From NCBI RefSeq assembly GCF_014779715.1, contig NZ_JACXYU010000003.1:124001-188000 (forward strand): 64,000 nucleotides of DNA, written 5' to 3'. Below are positions 47,679-55,882 of the stretch, piece by piece. The translations under genes and the position numbers were made by a program. The notes beneath the pieces were generated by a model, which had not been told where the DNA came from, ran no database searches, and saw only the letters and a list, made by a program, of their open reading frames with translations. This DNA is from Streptomyces chumphonensis. Its GTDB lineage: Bacteria > Actinomycetota > Actinomycetes > Streptomycetales > Streptomycetaceae. Every line of letters starts with the position of its first letter. Position 1 is the first letter of the stretch.

Positions 47679-48929
47679 ATGGGGCACTTCACGCGGCGGG
47701 CGTTCGCGGCGGTGGCGGTGGCGGGGCTCTCCGGCACCCTGAACGCGTCCCGGGCGGCCGCCGGCCAGGAGGCGCACCCCCGGGGTTCCCGGCCGGCTCC
47801 GGCCGGGGGCGGCGGGGGCCGGCGCCCCCCGATGCGGGGGATGTGGATCGCCTCCGTGGAGAACATCGACTGGCCCCGCGCCTCCGGGCTGGACGCGGCC
47901 ACCCAGCGGCGTCAGCTCACCGAGCTGCTCGACACGGCCGCCGCGCGGCGGCTGAACACCGTCATGCTCCAGGTCCGGCCGACCGCCGACGCGATGTGGC
48001 CCTCGCGGTACGAGCCGTGGTCGGCGTGGCTGACCGGCGTCCAGGGGCGCTCGCCGGGCTGGGACCCGCTGGGGTTCGCCGTCCGGGAGGCGCACGCGCG
48101 CGGGCTGGCCCTGCACGCCTGGTGCAACCCCTACCGCGTCGCCAACCACGACGATCCCGCCCGGCTGTCCGCGGAGCACCCGGCGCGGCGCCGTCCGGAG
48201 TGGGTCGTGCCCTACGGCGGCAAGCTGTACTACAACCCCGGGCTGCCGGACGTCCGCCGCTTCGTGCAGGACGCCATGTTCGACGCCGTCGAGCGGTACG
48301 ACGTGGACGGTCTGCACTGGGACGACTACTTCTACCCGTACCCGGTCGCGGGCGAGTCCTTCGACGACGACGCCGCCTACCGCGCGCACGGTGGGGCGTT
48401 CGACAGCCGCGCGGCCTGGCGCCGCGCCAACGTCGACCTGCTCGTCCGGGAGGCCGGCGAGCGACTGCGCCGGCTCCGGCCGCGCGTGCGGTTCGGGGTG
48501 AGCCCCTTCGCGGTCTGGCGCAACCGGGAGACCGACCCGGAGGGCTCCGACACGCGGGCCGGCGTGCAGACCTACGACGACCTGTACGCCGACACGCGCG
48601 GCTGGGTGAGGGATCGGCTGATCGACTACATCGTGCCGCAGGTCTACTGGAACCTGGGCTTCCCGGCGGCCGACTACGCGACGCTCGTCCCCTGGTGGGA
48701 CGAGGTGTGCCGGGGCACCGGGGTGGAGCTCCACATCGGGGAGGCCCTGTACAAGGTGGGCGCGGCGGGCCAGCCGGAGGCGTGGCACGACCCGGCGGAG
48801 CTGTCCCGTCACCTCACGTTCTGCCGCGACCACCCGCGCGTCACGGGGCACGTCTTCTACTCGGCGAAGCACGTGGCGGCGGACCCCCTGGGGGCCATGA
48901 GCCGCGTCGTCGCCGAGCACTACCGGTGA
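47679..48929 (+). CDS. Family 10-like glycoside hydrolase (GHL10/DUF187), Tat-exported
   Basis: A 416-residue exported protein. The N-terminus 'GHFTRRAFAAVAVAGLSG' is a short twin-arginine-like signal. The mature part is a TIM-barrel of the GHL10 family: 'RGMWIASVENIDWPRASGLDAATQRRQLTELLDTAAARRLNTVMLQVRPTADAMWPSRYEPWSAWLTG', 'YDVDGLHWDDYFYP' (candidate acid Asp) and 'YIVPQVYWNLGF'. Members probably act on peptidoglycan or other polysaccharides, but the activity is not well defined. I chose the ATG at 47679, about 5 bases behind AAGGAGG; the preceding GTG is too close to it. Confidence 0.85.
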   Translation: MGHFTRRAFAAVAVAGLSGTLNASRAAAGQEAHPRGSRPAPAGGGGGRRPPMRGMWIASVENIDWPRASGLDAATQRRQLTELLDTAAARRLNTVMLQVRPTADAMWPSRYEPWSAWLTGVQGRSPGWDPLGFAVREAHARGLALHAWCNPYRVANHDDPARLSAEHPARRRPEWVVPYGGKLYYNPGLPDVRRFVQDAMFDAVERYDVDGLHWDDYFYPYPVAGESFDDDAAYRAHGGAFDSRAAWRRANVDLLVREAGERLRRLRPRVRFGVSPFAVWRNRETDPEGSDTRAGVQTYDDLYADTRGWVRDRLIDYIVPQVYWNLGFPAADYATLVPWWDEVCRGTGVELHIGEALYKVGAAGQPEAWHDPAELSRHLTFCRDHPRVTGHVFYSAKHVAADPLGAMSRVVAEHYR

Positions 48930-48945
48930 CGGCGCGGGCGGCGGC

Positions 48946-49143
48946 TCAGCGCCGGGGCTCCTCGGGGTGCCGCACGACGGAGTCGGGGCCTGGGGACACG
49001 ACGGTCTCGTGCCCGTCGTCGAAGCGCACCCGGTAAGGCGGCTCCCCCTGCGGCCCGAGGACCTCGACGATCTCGGCCGTGCGGTCGTGCTGCCCCACGA
49101 CGCGACCGTGGACCAGCAGCTTGTCGCCCTTCTCAGCGTGCAT
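48946..49143 (-). CDS. DUF1918 domain protein
   Basis: A 65-residue protein composed of one SH3-like beta barrel ('GDKLLVHGRVVGQHDRTAEIVEVLGPQGEPPYRVRFDDGHETVVSPGPDSVV'), the DUF1918 signature. The function is unknown. It converges on the preceding gene with 16 bases between stops and lies 45 bases downstream of the EamA stop on the same strand. Confidence 0.85.
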   Translation of the reverse strand: MHAEKGDKLLVHGRVVGQHDRTAEIVEVLGPQGEPPYRVRFDDGHETVVSPGPDSVVRHPEEPRR

Positions 49144-49187
49144 GACCGACTCTCCTGACTGCCCGATATGTGCCGTTCCGTGTCAGT

Positions 49188-50207
49188 CTAGGACGGCCGC
49201 CGACGCCCGCCACCGGACGCCCGCCGCCGTCCGGTGGCGGAGCCGCGCAGGGCGGTGCGCTGGGTGACGACGATGCAGGCCAGTACGGCGACGGCGGCCG
49301 CCGGGGCGAGCGGCCCCGGCGCCTCGCCCAGCAGCAGTACCGCCCACACGAGGGTGAGCAGGGGCTGCGCGAGCTGCAACTGGCTGGCCCGGCCGACGCC
49401 GATCGCGGCCATCCCCCGGTACCAGACCACCATGCCCAGGCACTGCGAGCCGACCACCAGCCAGGCCAGTCCGGCCACCGTGCGGCCGGTGACGTCCACG
49501 GGCTCGGCCGCCAGGGCCAGCAGGGCGCCGGGTACGGCCAGGGGTAGGCACGCGACCAGCGCCCACCCGATCACCTGCCAGCCCGGCAACTCCCGGCTGA
49601 GCCGGCCGCCCTCGGCGTACCCGGCCGCGCAGATGACCAGTGCCGCGAAGAGGAGTCCGTCGGCCGCGCCGAGGCCCCCGCCGCCCTGCCGGAGGGCGAA
49701 GGCCACCACGACGGCCGCCCCGGTGAGCGCCGCGGCCCAGAACGGCCACGCGTGGCGGGTGTGGTGGCGCCAGGCGCTGTAGGCCGCCGTGGTGAGCGGC
49801 AGCAGCCCGACGACGACGGCCGCGTGCGAGGTGCTCGACACCTGGAGGGCCAGCGTCGTCAGCAGGGGGAAGCCGACGACCACGCCGGCCGCCACCACGA
49901 CGAGTCCGGCGTGGTGCCGCCGGGCCGGGAGCGGGGCGCGCAGCGCCAGCAGGCAGGCCAGGGCCAGGAGCCCGGCCAGGGTGATACGGGTGGTCGTCAC
50001 CGACCAGGGGCCGAGGCCGTCCAGCGCCCAGACGGTGCCGGGGAAGGTCAACGAGAACGCGACGACGCCGAGGGCGGCCTGCACGCGTCCCCAGCCGGTG
50101 CCCGGGGGCGGTGCCAGGTCCGCGACCTCCGCGGCCGCCGGTGCCGGGAGGTCCGGGGTGGGCACCGCTATCGCCTGCGGTGCAGTAGCGCTATCCTGTA
50201 TCGTCAT
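49188..50207 (-). CDS. EamA/DMT-family transporter
   Basis: A 339-residue membrane protein with ten predicted helices in two EamA repeats ('WGRVQAALGVVAFSLTFPGTVWALDGLGPWSVTTTRITLAGLLAL' and 'VGSQCLGMVVWYRGMAAIGVGRASQLQLAQPLLTLVWAVLLLGE'). The family exports amino acids, nucleobases or drugs. Its ATG overlaps the ATG of the divergent MocR-type regulator (the shared bases are CATG at 50205-50208). TACTCT ends 5 bases upstream and there is no ribosome site, so the mRNA is probably leaderless. It is the obvious target of that regulator. Confidence 0.87.
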   Translation of the reverse strand: MTIQDSATAPQAIAVPTPDLPAPAAAEVADLAPPPGTGWGRVQAALGVVAFSLTFPGTVWALDGLGPWSVTTTRITLAGLLALACLLALRAPLPARRHHAGLVVVAAGVVVGFPLLTTLALQVSSTSHAAVVVGLLPLTTAAYSAWRHHTRHAWPFWAAALTGAAVVVAFALRQGGGGLGAADGLLFAALVICAAGYAEGGRLSRELPGWQVIGWALVACLPLAVPGALLALAAEPVDVTGRTVAGLAWLVVGSQCLGMVVWYRGMAAIGVGRASQLQLAQPLLTLVWAVLLLGEAPGPLAPAAAVAVLACIVVTQRTALRGSATGRRRASGGGRRRPS

Positions 50208-50218
50208 GAACCAGAGTA
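50166..50218. promoter_or_regulatory. Divergent overlapping promoters, EamA/MocR pair
   Basis: For the rightward gene TATCCT (50192-50197) ends 8 bases before its ATG; for the leftward gene TACTCT (complement of 50213-50218) ends 5 bases before its ATG. Each promoter thus lies inside the other gene's first codons. GCTATC occurs twice as a direct repeat (50167-50172 and 50190-50195), the kind of spaced repeat MocR proteins recognise. Confidence 0.5.
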
Positions 50219-51645
50219 GCAGTGTCGCCGAGCTGGCCAGAAGCCTGCGCGACGAGGTCACCCGCTACCCGGTCGGTGAGCGGCTGCCCTCCAGTCGGGC
50301 CCTCGTGGACCGCTACAAGGTCAGCCCCGTCACCGTCAGCCGGGCCCTCGCGCTGCTCGCGGCGGAGGGGCTGGTCGTCACGCGCCCCGGAGCCGGTGCC
50401 TACCGGGCCGCCCCCGTCGACGTCGACGGGCAGCGCGGCGACACGTCCTGGCAGGAGGTCTCCCTCAGCGCCGAGCCCGCCGCCGACCAGGTGCCCCGCA
50501 CGGTCGACGCGACCGGGCTGCTGGCCACCCTCCGGCCCCCCGGGCCGGGCGTCATCGGCCTGCACAGCGGCTACCTGCCGCCCGCCCTCCAACCCGAACG
50601 GGCCCTGTCGGCCGCGCTCGCCCGCGCCGGACGCCGCCCCGACGCCTGGCAGCTCCCGCCCCTGGAGGGCGTGGCCGAGCTCCGCTCCTGGTTCGCCCGC
50701 GACATCGCCGGCCCGGGCGGGCCCCGGACGCCCGGCGAGGTGCTCGTCACGGCGGGCGGGCAGAGCGCCATCACCACGGCGCTGCGCGCCCTGGCCCCAC
50801 CCGGCGCGCCCGTCCTCGTCGAGTCGCCGACCTACCCCGGGCTCCTCGCCGTCGCCCGCGCCTCGGGGCTGCGGCCCGTCCCCGTCCCCGCCGACGCCGA
50901 CGGGGTCCGGGCCGACCTGCTGGCCGACGCCTTCCGGGCCACCGGGGCCCGGCTCTTCGTCTGCCAGCCGCTCTTCCAGAACCCCACCGGCGCCGTCCTC
51001 GCCGACGACCGCCGCGCCGCCGTCCTGGCCGCCGCCCGCGAGGCCGGGGCCTTCATCGTCGAGGACGACTACGCCCGCCGCCTCGCCCACGAGGACGCGG
51101 GGCCGCTGCCGCCCACCCTCGCCTCCGAGGACCCCGACGGCGTCGTCGTCCACCTGTGCTCGCTCACCAAGGTGACCTCCCCCAACCTGCGGGTGGGGGC
51201 CATCGCCGCCCGGGGCCCGGTGCTGGAGCGCCTGCGGGCCGTCCAGGTCGTCGACAGCTTCTTCGTGCCGCGCCCCCTCCAGGAGGCCGCGCTCGAACTC
51301 GTCGGCGCGCCCGCCTGGCCCCGGCACCTGCGCGCCGTCGCCGCCGAACTGCGGGCCCGCCGCACCGCCCTGCTCACGGCGCTCGGCGGTGAGCTGCCCC
51401 ACCTCGCCCCCGCGCAGGTTCCGCGCGGCGGCTTCCACCTGTGGCTGCGGCTGCCGCCCGGCACCGACGAGGCCGCCGTGACGGCCGCCGCCCAGCGCGC
51501 GGGCGTCGCCGTCGCGCCGGGCCGCGCCTACTTCGCCGCCGAGCCGCCCGCGGCCCATCTGCGCCTGTCGCTGGCCACGGCGGCCGGCACGGCCGAGCTG
51601 GTCGAAGGCGTCCGGCGGCTCTCCGCCGCCTGCCCGCCGCCCTAA
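50206..51645 (+). CDS. MocR-type regulator (GntR winged helix fused to aminotransferase fold)
   Basis: A 479-residue PLP-dependent regulator. Residues about 1-70 are a GntR winged helix ('YPVGERLPSSRALVDRYKVSPVTVSRALALLAAEGLVVTRPGAGAY'). The rest is a class I aminotransferase fold with 'VLVTAGGQSAITTALRAL', 'CQPLFQNPTGAVLADDRR', 'IVEDDYARRL' and the PLP-lysine in 'VVHLCSLTKVTSPNLRVGAIA'. Such proteins sense PLP and sometimes an amine adduct. Its divergent, start-overlapping partner is an EamA exporter, suggesting control of vitamin B6 or amino-acid efflux (inference). Confidence 0.92.
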   Translation: MNQSSSVAELARSLRDEVTRYPVGERLPSSRALVDRYKVSPVTVSRALALLAAEGLVVTRPGAGAYRAAPVDVDGQRGDTSWQEVSLSAEPAADQVPRTVDATGLLATLRPPGPGVIGLHSGYLPPALQPERALSAALARAGRRPDAWQLPPLEGVAELRSWFARDIAGPGGPRTPGEVLVTAGGQSAITTALRALAPPGAPVLVESPTYPGLLAVARASGLRPVPVPADADGVRADLLADAFRATGARLFVCQPLFQNPTGAVLADDRRAAVLAAAREAGAFIVEDDYARRLAHEDAGPLPPTLASEDPDGVVVHLCSLTKVTSPNLRVGAIAARGPVLERLRAVQVVDSFFVPRPLQEAALELVGAPAWPRHLRAVAAELRARRTALLTALGGELPHLAPAQVPRGGFHLWLRLPPGTDEAAVTAAAQRAGVAVAPGRAYFAAEPPAAHLRLSLATAAGTAELVEGVRRLSAACPPP

Positions 51646-51686
51646 TCCGGTTGCCGCCCCGCGTCCGGCCCTGCCAGCCTGCCCGC

Positions 51687-52106
51687 ATGATCGACGGCTA
51701 CGAGCTCTCCACCGACCCCGACCGCCTCGACCTGGACCGCGTCCACCACTGGCTCTCCACGGACGCCTACTGGGCGCTGGGCCGCAGCCGCGAGAAGCAG
51801 GAGCGCGCCGTCGCGGGCTCGCTCAACTTCGGCGTCTACGCCCGCGCCGACGGTGCACAGGTCGCCTACGCCCGGGTGGTCACCGACCACGCGACCTTCG
51901 CCTGGCTCTGCGACGTCTACGTGGCGCGGTCCGTCCGGGGCGACGGGATCGGTACCGCGCTCGTCGAGGGGGTCTGCGCGGAGCTGGAGCCGTCCGGCCT
52001 GCGCCGCGTCCTGCTGGCCACCGCCGACGCGCACGGGCTCTACGCCAAGTCGGGATTCCGGCCGATGCCCGAGCCGGACCAGTACATGGCGCGCGGTCGC
52101 CCCTGA
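51687..52106 (+). CDS. GNAT-family N-acetyltransferase
   Basis: A 139-residue acetyltransferase. 'DVYVARSVRGDGIGTALVEGVCAELEPSGLRRVLLAT' is the acetyl-CoA pyrophosphate loop (R/Q-x-x-G-x-G/A, here RGDGIG), and 'AHGLYAKSGFRPM' is the final GNAT motif. The acceptor substrate is unknown. The ATG lies 41 bases after the MocR-type gene with no clear ribosome site. Confidence 0.88.
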   Translation: MIDGYELSTDPDRLDLDRVHHWLSTDAYWALGRSREKQERAVAGSLNFGVYARADGAQVAYARVVTDHATFAWLCDVYVARSVRGDGIGTALVEGVCAELEPSGLRRVLLATADAHGLYAKSGFRPMPEPDQYMARGRP

Positions 52107-52171
52107 GGTTCCCCCGGAAACAGGCTGCCCGGGGGATCGAACAAACGCGCCGGGCGCTCTACCATCGCGCA

Positions 52172-52738
52172 ATGCGCGCCCGACTGACGCTGCTCGCCGC
52201 CGCCCGGAGCGCACCCCTGCTCGACGCCCGGTTCGACGACGACCGCCCACTGGACGACGCCGGGTGGCGCGAGCTCCACCGCAGGGTGTCCGCCCTGGCC
52301 CCGCTGGCCGCCGCCGAGCTGCGCTACTGCTCGCCCTCGACGGGCTGCCGTGAGACGGGGCGGGCCCTCGGCCTCGCGCCGCTCGCCCAGCCGGCCCTGC
52401 GCGACTGCGACATGGGCCGCTGGCACGGGCTCACCCTGCGGGAGGTCACCGCCCACGAGCCCCGCGCGGTGGCCGCCTGGCTGTCCGACCCGTTCGTCGC
52501 GCCGCATGGCGGTGAGTCCCTGGCGGCCTTCATCGCCCGGGTCGGCTCCTGGCTGGACACCCGGCCGCTCGACGCTGAGGGCTCGATTGTCGCGGTCGCC
52601 GAGCCCGCCGTCGTCCGGGCCGCGCTGTGCCACGCGCTGACGGCCGCCCCGGGCACGTACTGGCACCTCGACGTCCGGCCGCTCGCCGCCGTCACCCTGA
52701 CCGGCCGGGCGGGGCAGTGGTCCCTGTCCGTGGCCTGA
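52172..52738 (+). CDS. Degenerate histidine-phosphatase-fold protein
   Basis: A 188-residue member of the phosphoglycerate-mutase/histidine-phosphatase superfamily. The order of elements is kept ('PLDDAGWRELHRRVSALAPLAAAELRYCSPSTGCRETGRALG', 'RDCDMGRWHGLTLREV', 'PHGGESLAAFIARVGSWL'), but the catalytic R-H-G at the start is replaced by 'AAARS', and the second His region reads 'VAVAEPAVVRAAL' without histidine. It should not be a working phosphatase; a binding or regulatory role is more likely. TACCAT ends 6 bases before the ATG, suggesting a leaderless mRNA. Confidence 0.75.
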   Translation: MRARLTLLAAARSAPLLDARFDDDRPLDDAGWRELHRRVSALAPLAAAELRYCSPSTGCRETGRALGLAPLAQPALRDCDMGRWHGLTLREVTAHEPRAVAAWLSDPFVAPHGGESLAAFIARVGSWLDTRPLDAEGSIVAVAEPAVVRAALCHALTAAPGTYWHLDVRPLAAVTLTGRAGQWSLSVA

Positions 52739-52783
52739 GGCCCCGGCGGCCCGCCGTTTCGGCATCCCCACCGGCGAACGGTT

Positions 52784-52813
52784 TTGAACGTGTTCAATTA
52801 CCTGCGCTAGGGT
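52784..52813 (+). promoter_or_regulatory. Palindrome-controlled promoter of the TIGR01777 gene
   Basis: TTGAAC-GT-GTTCAA (52784-52797) is a perfect 6-bp inverted repeat. Its left arm is also a good -35, followed after 18 bases by TAGGGT (52808-52813). The next gene starts at 52840. A TetR-like repressor bound here would cover the -35; no TetR gene is in the window. Confidence 0.55.
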
Positions 52814-52839
52814 CGGGACGCAACCGACGAGGGAGCGCG

Positions 52840-53787
52840 ATGAGGATAGTGATACCGGGTGGGACCGGCCAGGTCGGCACCCTCCTGAACCGCGCCTTCA
52901 CGGCGGCGGGGCACGACGTCGTGACGCTCACCCGGCAGCCGGTGCGGGCCGGCGAGGTGCACTGGGACGGCGAGCGGCTCGGCCCGTGGGCGGAGGTGGT
53001 CGACGGCAGCGACGTCGTCGTCAACCTGGCCGGGCGCAGCGTCAGCTGCCGCTACACCGAGGCCAACCTGCGCGCCATGCTGGACTCGCGGGTGCGCTCC
53101 ACCGAGGCCGTCGGGCAGGCCATCGCCGCCGCCGCCCGCCCGCCGCGCGTCTGGCTCCAGATGAGCACCGCCACCCTCTACGCCCACACCTTCGACGCCC
53201 CGCACGACGAGACCACGGGCCGCGTCGGCGGCACCGAGCCGGACGCCCCCTCCTCCTGGGCCTTCAGCGTCCGCATCGCGCAGGAGTGGGAGCGGGCCCA
53301 GCTGCGGGCCGACACCCCGCACACCCGCAAGGTCGCCCTGCGCTCCGCGATGGTCATGAGCCCCGACCGCGGCGGCGTCTTCGACGTCCTGTCCTGGCTC
53401 GCGCGGCTCGGACTCGGCGGGCCGGTCGCCGGCGGTGGCCAGTACGTGTCGTGGATGCACGACCACGACTTCGTCCGTGCCGTCGACTTCCTGATCGCCC
53501 GGGACGACCTCGACGGCCCGATCAACCTGGCCGCGCCCGAGCCGCTCCCGCAGCGCGCGTTCATGCGGGAGCTGCGGGCCGCGTGGGGGGTGCCGCTGGG
53601 GCTCCCGGCCACGCGCTGGATGGCCGGGCTCGGCGCCCTGGCCCTGCGCACCGACACCGAGCTGCTGCTCAAGAGCCGACGCGTCGTCCCCGGCCGACTC
53701 CAGGGGGCGGGATTCACCTTCACCCACCCCCGCTGGGCCGAGGCGGGCACCGACCTCGTGCTCCGCTACAGGACGCGCTCGGCGTAG
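52840..53787 (+). CDS. TIGR01777-family NAD-dependent epimerase (SDR39U1-like)
   Basis: A 315-residue extended SDR. 'RIVIPGGTGQVGTLLNRAFTAAGHDVVTLTR' is the Rossmann motif, 'DVVVNLAGRSVSCRYTEANLRAMLDSRVRSTEAVGQAI' is highly specific to the TIGR01777/YfcH/SulA group, and the C-terminal DUF1731 part contains 'RVVPGRLQGAGFTFTHPRWAEA'. The biochemical role of the family is not established. GGGAGCG lies before the ATG. The 3' end overlaps the convergent MerR gene by 22 bases. Confidence 0.88.
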   Translation: MRIVIPGGTGQVGTLLNRAFTAAGHDVVTLTRQPVRAGEVHWDGERLGPWAEVVDGSDVVVNLAGRSVSCRYTEANLRAMLDSRVRSTEAVGQAIAAAARPPRVWLQMSTATLYAHTFDAPHDETTGRVGGTEPDAPSSWAFSVRIAQEWERAQLRADTPHTRKVALRSAMVMSPDRGGVFDVLSWLARLGLGGPVAGGGQYVSWMHDHDFVRAVDFLIARDDLDGPINLAAPEPLPQRAFMRELRAAWGVPLGLPATRWMAGLGALALRTDTELLLKSRRVVPGRLQGAGFTFTHPRWAEAGTDLVLRYRTRSA

Positions 53788-54524
53788 GCGCGCACGGCCT
53801 CGTGCACGAACGCCGCCGTGTCCGCCGAGCCTCCCGGTTCCTCGCCCGCGGCCCGGCGGTAGCGCGGGTCCTCGGCGTACAGCCGGCCCAGACCGGCGAA
53901 CTGCTCCGCGTCCGGCCGCCGTCCCTGCCAGCCGCGGACCACCCAGGCGTAGTGCCGCCGGACGATCTCCCGCACCCGCGCGCCGTCGGCCGCCAGCCCG
54001 GCGGCGTGCGCCTCGGCGTAGGCGGCGGCGACGGCCGCCTGCTCCCGCCGGAACGCCCGCCGCTCCTCGGGCGGCAGCGCGCGCCACCACCGGTCGCCGT
54101 GCCGGTAGGCGTCGGCTCCCCACCGCTCGGTCACCTCCTCCTCGTGGCGCGTGTGGTCGAATCCGTCCAGGACCTCGTCCGGCATCAGGGGCTCCCCTCT
54201 CTCCATCCTCGTCAGCGTGGTGCGGACCGAGGCGATCTGCCGGGCCAGCCGTCGGTCCTCCGCCTCCAGTCGCCGCAGGTGCCTCCGCAGTGCCGCGCGC
54301 GTGTCGCGCTCCCCGTCGAGGGCCTCGGCGACGGCCGTCAGGCCGAGGCCGAGACCGCGCAGGAGCAGGATGCGCTGGAGCCGCACCAGGGCCGCCTCGT
54401 CGTAGTGGCGGCGGCCGCCGGGCCCGGTCCGGCTGGGCGGCAGCAGGCCGATGGCGTCGTAGTGCCGCAGGGTGCGGCTGGTCGTCCCCGCCGCGCGGGC
54501 CACTTCTCCGATGGGCCAGTCCAT
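53766..54524 (-). CDS. MerR-family regulator with TipA ligand-binding domain
   Basis: A 252-residue regulator. The N-terminal MerR helix-turn-helix ('PIGEVARAAGTTSRTLRHYDAIGLLPPSRTGPGGRRHYDEAALVRLQRILLLRGLGLGL') and a dimerising coiled coil (about 75-115) precede a TipAS-type all-helical domain ('RWGADAYRHGDRWWRALPPEERRAFRREQAAVAAAYAEAHAAGL'). TipA proteins bind thiopeptides and other hydrophobic antibiotics and activate resistance genes. The upstream segment 54555-54578 has GACGC...GCGTC symmetry that may be its own site. No exporter is adjacent. Confidence 0.9.
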   Translation of the reverse strand: MDWPIGEVARAAGTTSRTLRHYDAIGLLPPSRTGPGGRRHYDEAALVRLQRILLLRGLGLGLTAVAEALDGERDTRAALRRHLRRLEAEDRRLARQIASVRTTLTRMERGEPLMPDEVLDGFDHTRHEEEVTERWGADAYRHGDRWWRALPPEERRAFRREQAAVAAAYAEAHAAGLAADGARVREIVRRHYAWVVRGWQGRRPDAEQFAGLGRLYAEDPRYRRAAGEEPGGSADTAAFVHEAVRAYAERVL

Positions 54525-54637
54525 CGCCGGGACCTCCGATCCGTCGGCGGGGACGACGCTACGCGCTGCCGCTGCGTCAACCGCGACTTCTTCCGAGCCG
54601 GGATGACTGATCTCCGGCGGGCGGGTACGCGCAGGAC

Positions 54638-54799
54638 ATGACCGAACAGGATCGTCAGCGACCCAAGACGCCCGACCTCCCGCCCACCCACGAGGCGCCC
54701 GACCTGCCCGAGGCGGAGCGGCTGAAACAGGAGAAGGACCGCCGGGAGGCGGAGGACTACACCCACGAGGACGACGGCGGCGCCGAGCCGACCGACTGA
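54638..54799 (+). CDS. Small charged protein, unknown function
   Basis: A 53-residue open frame starting ATG at 54638 and ending TGA at 54797-54799. It is strongly hydrophilic: 'RPKTPDLPPTHEAPDLPEAERL' followed by Lys/Glu/Asp-rich helix and an acidic tail. CAGGA lies just before the start, a weak ribosome site. It is divergent from the TipA-type MerR gene. Codon third positions are GC-rich as in real genes, but the small size leaves doubt. No family was recognised. Confidence 0.5.
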   Translation: MTEQDRQRPKTPDLPPTHEAPDLPEAERLKQEKDRREAEDYTHEDDGGAEPTD

Positions 54800-54888
54800 G
54801 CGCGCGCGGGCACCGACGGCTTCGACGGGGAAGCCCTCGGTGCCCGCGTCGCGTGCGGTACCGGCACCCGCCCGGCCCCGGACTTCGG

Positions 54889-55860
54889 TCACCCGGCGCG
54901 ATGGTCGCGGGACCACCGCGCCACCTCGTCGGCGTGCGTGTCCGGCGGGAAGACCGGGTAGAAGACGTGTTCGATCGTGGAGCCGCGCACGACCAGGGTG
55001 AGGCGCCGGTAGAGCGTCGTGCCGTCGGCCTCGAACGTCGGGAGCCGCAGGGCGTCGGCGAGCGTGAGTCGGGGGTCGGAGAGCATCGGGTAGGGAAGGT
55101 GCAGCCGGTCGACGAGCGCCCGCTGGTAGTCGGCCCGGTCCGAGGACAGGGCGAGCACCCGCTCGACGCCCGAGGCCCTGAGGGTGTCGAGGCGGTCGCG
55201 GAAGTCGCAGGCCTCCTGGCTGCAGCCCCGGGCGCCCGGGATGTCGTTCCAGCCCTCGGGGATGTCGGCGGCGGGGTCTCCGGTGAGCGGGTAGAGGAAG
55301 AGCACCCAGCGGTCCGCGCAGAACGTGGTGAGGTCGATGTCGCCGCCGTCGGTGGCGGTGAACGACAGGGCGGGAAGCGCGCGGCCCGGGAGGTGGGCGG
55401 CGGCGCCGTCGTCCACGGGGGCCGGCAGGTCGGCGGGCAGCGGGTCGGCCTGGGGAAGCATCGCGTCGGGCTCCTTCGGTGGTGCGGTCGCGGGGGTGGC
55501 GGGGAAGCCTCGCCGAGCCGCCGCGTCGCGGCGGCGGATCAGCCGGTCCCGGCTGTCGGCCAGCCGGGTGACGAGCAGGTCGAGGGCGTCGATCTTCCGC
55601 TGGTAGGCGGCGAGCGACTCGGCGCAGTGGTCGCCGTCGTCGTGTCCCGCGCGCAGGCACGCGAGGAACGGCCGGGTCTCGGCGGGGGTCAGTCCGAGCG
55701 TTCCGAGGCTGCGGATCTCCTCCGCCAGCCTGACGTCCTGCGGGGTGTAGTCGCGGTAGCCGTTGGCCGTGCGGATGGGGCTGAGCAGCCCGCAGTCCTC
55801 GTAGTACCGCAGCGCCTTGATCGTCACCCCGGCGGCGGCTGCCGCCTCACCTGCGCGCAT
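54889..55860 (-). CDS. MerR regulator fused to a PrxQ/BCP-like peroxiredoxin
   Basis: A 323-residue two-domain protein. Residues about 1-115 are a MerR DNA-binding domain and coiled coil ('RAGEAAAAAGVTIKALRYYEDCGLLSPIRTANGYRDYTPQDVRLAEEIRSLGTLGLTPAE' in outline). After a Pro/Ala linker, residues about 155-323 form a thioredoxin-fold peroxiredoxin with 'RWVLFLYPLTGDP', 'GARGCSQEACDFRD' and 'LLVDRLHLPYPMLSDP'-like blocks. The C-x4-C pair is the peroxidatic/resolving spacing of PrxQ/BCP. A peroxide-sensing transcription factor is suggested. ATG at 55860 is 6 bases after GAGGAG; the GTG two codons earlier abuts that site. Confidence 0.85.
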   Translation of the reverse strand: MRAGEAAAAAGVTIKALRYYEDCGLLSPIRTANGYRDYTPQDVRLAEEIRSLGTLGLTPAETRPFLACLRAGHDDGDHCAESLAAYQRKIDALDLLVTRLADSRDRLIRRRDAAARRGFPATPATAPPKEPDAMLPQADPLPADLPAPVDDGAAAHLPGRALPALSFTATDGGDIDLTTFCADRWVLFLYPLTGDPAADIPEGWNDIPGARGCSQEACDFRDRLDTLRASGVERVLALSSDRADYQRALVDRLHLPYPMLSDPRLTLADALRLPTFEADGTTLYRRLTLVVRGSTIEHVFYPVFPPDTHADEVARWSRDHRAG

Positions 55861-55882
55861 GCGCACCTCCTCGTCGCCACGA

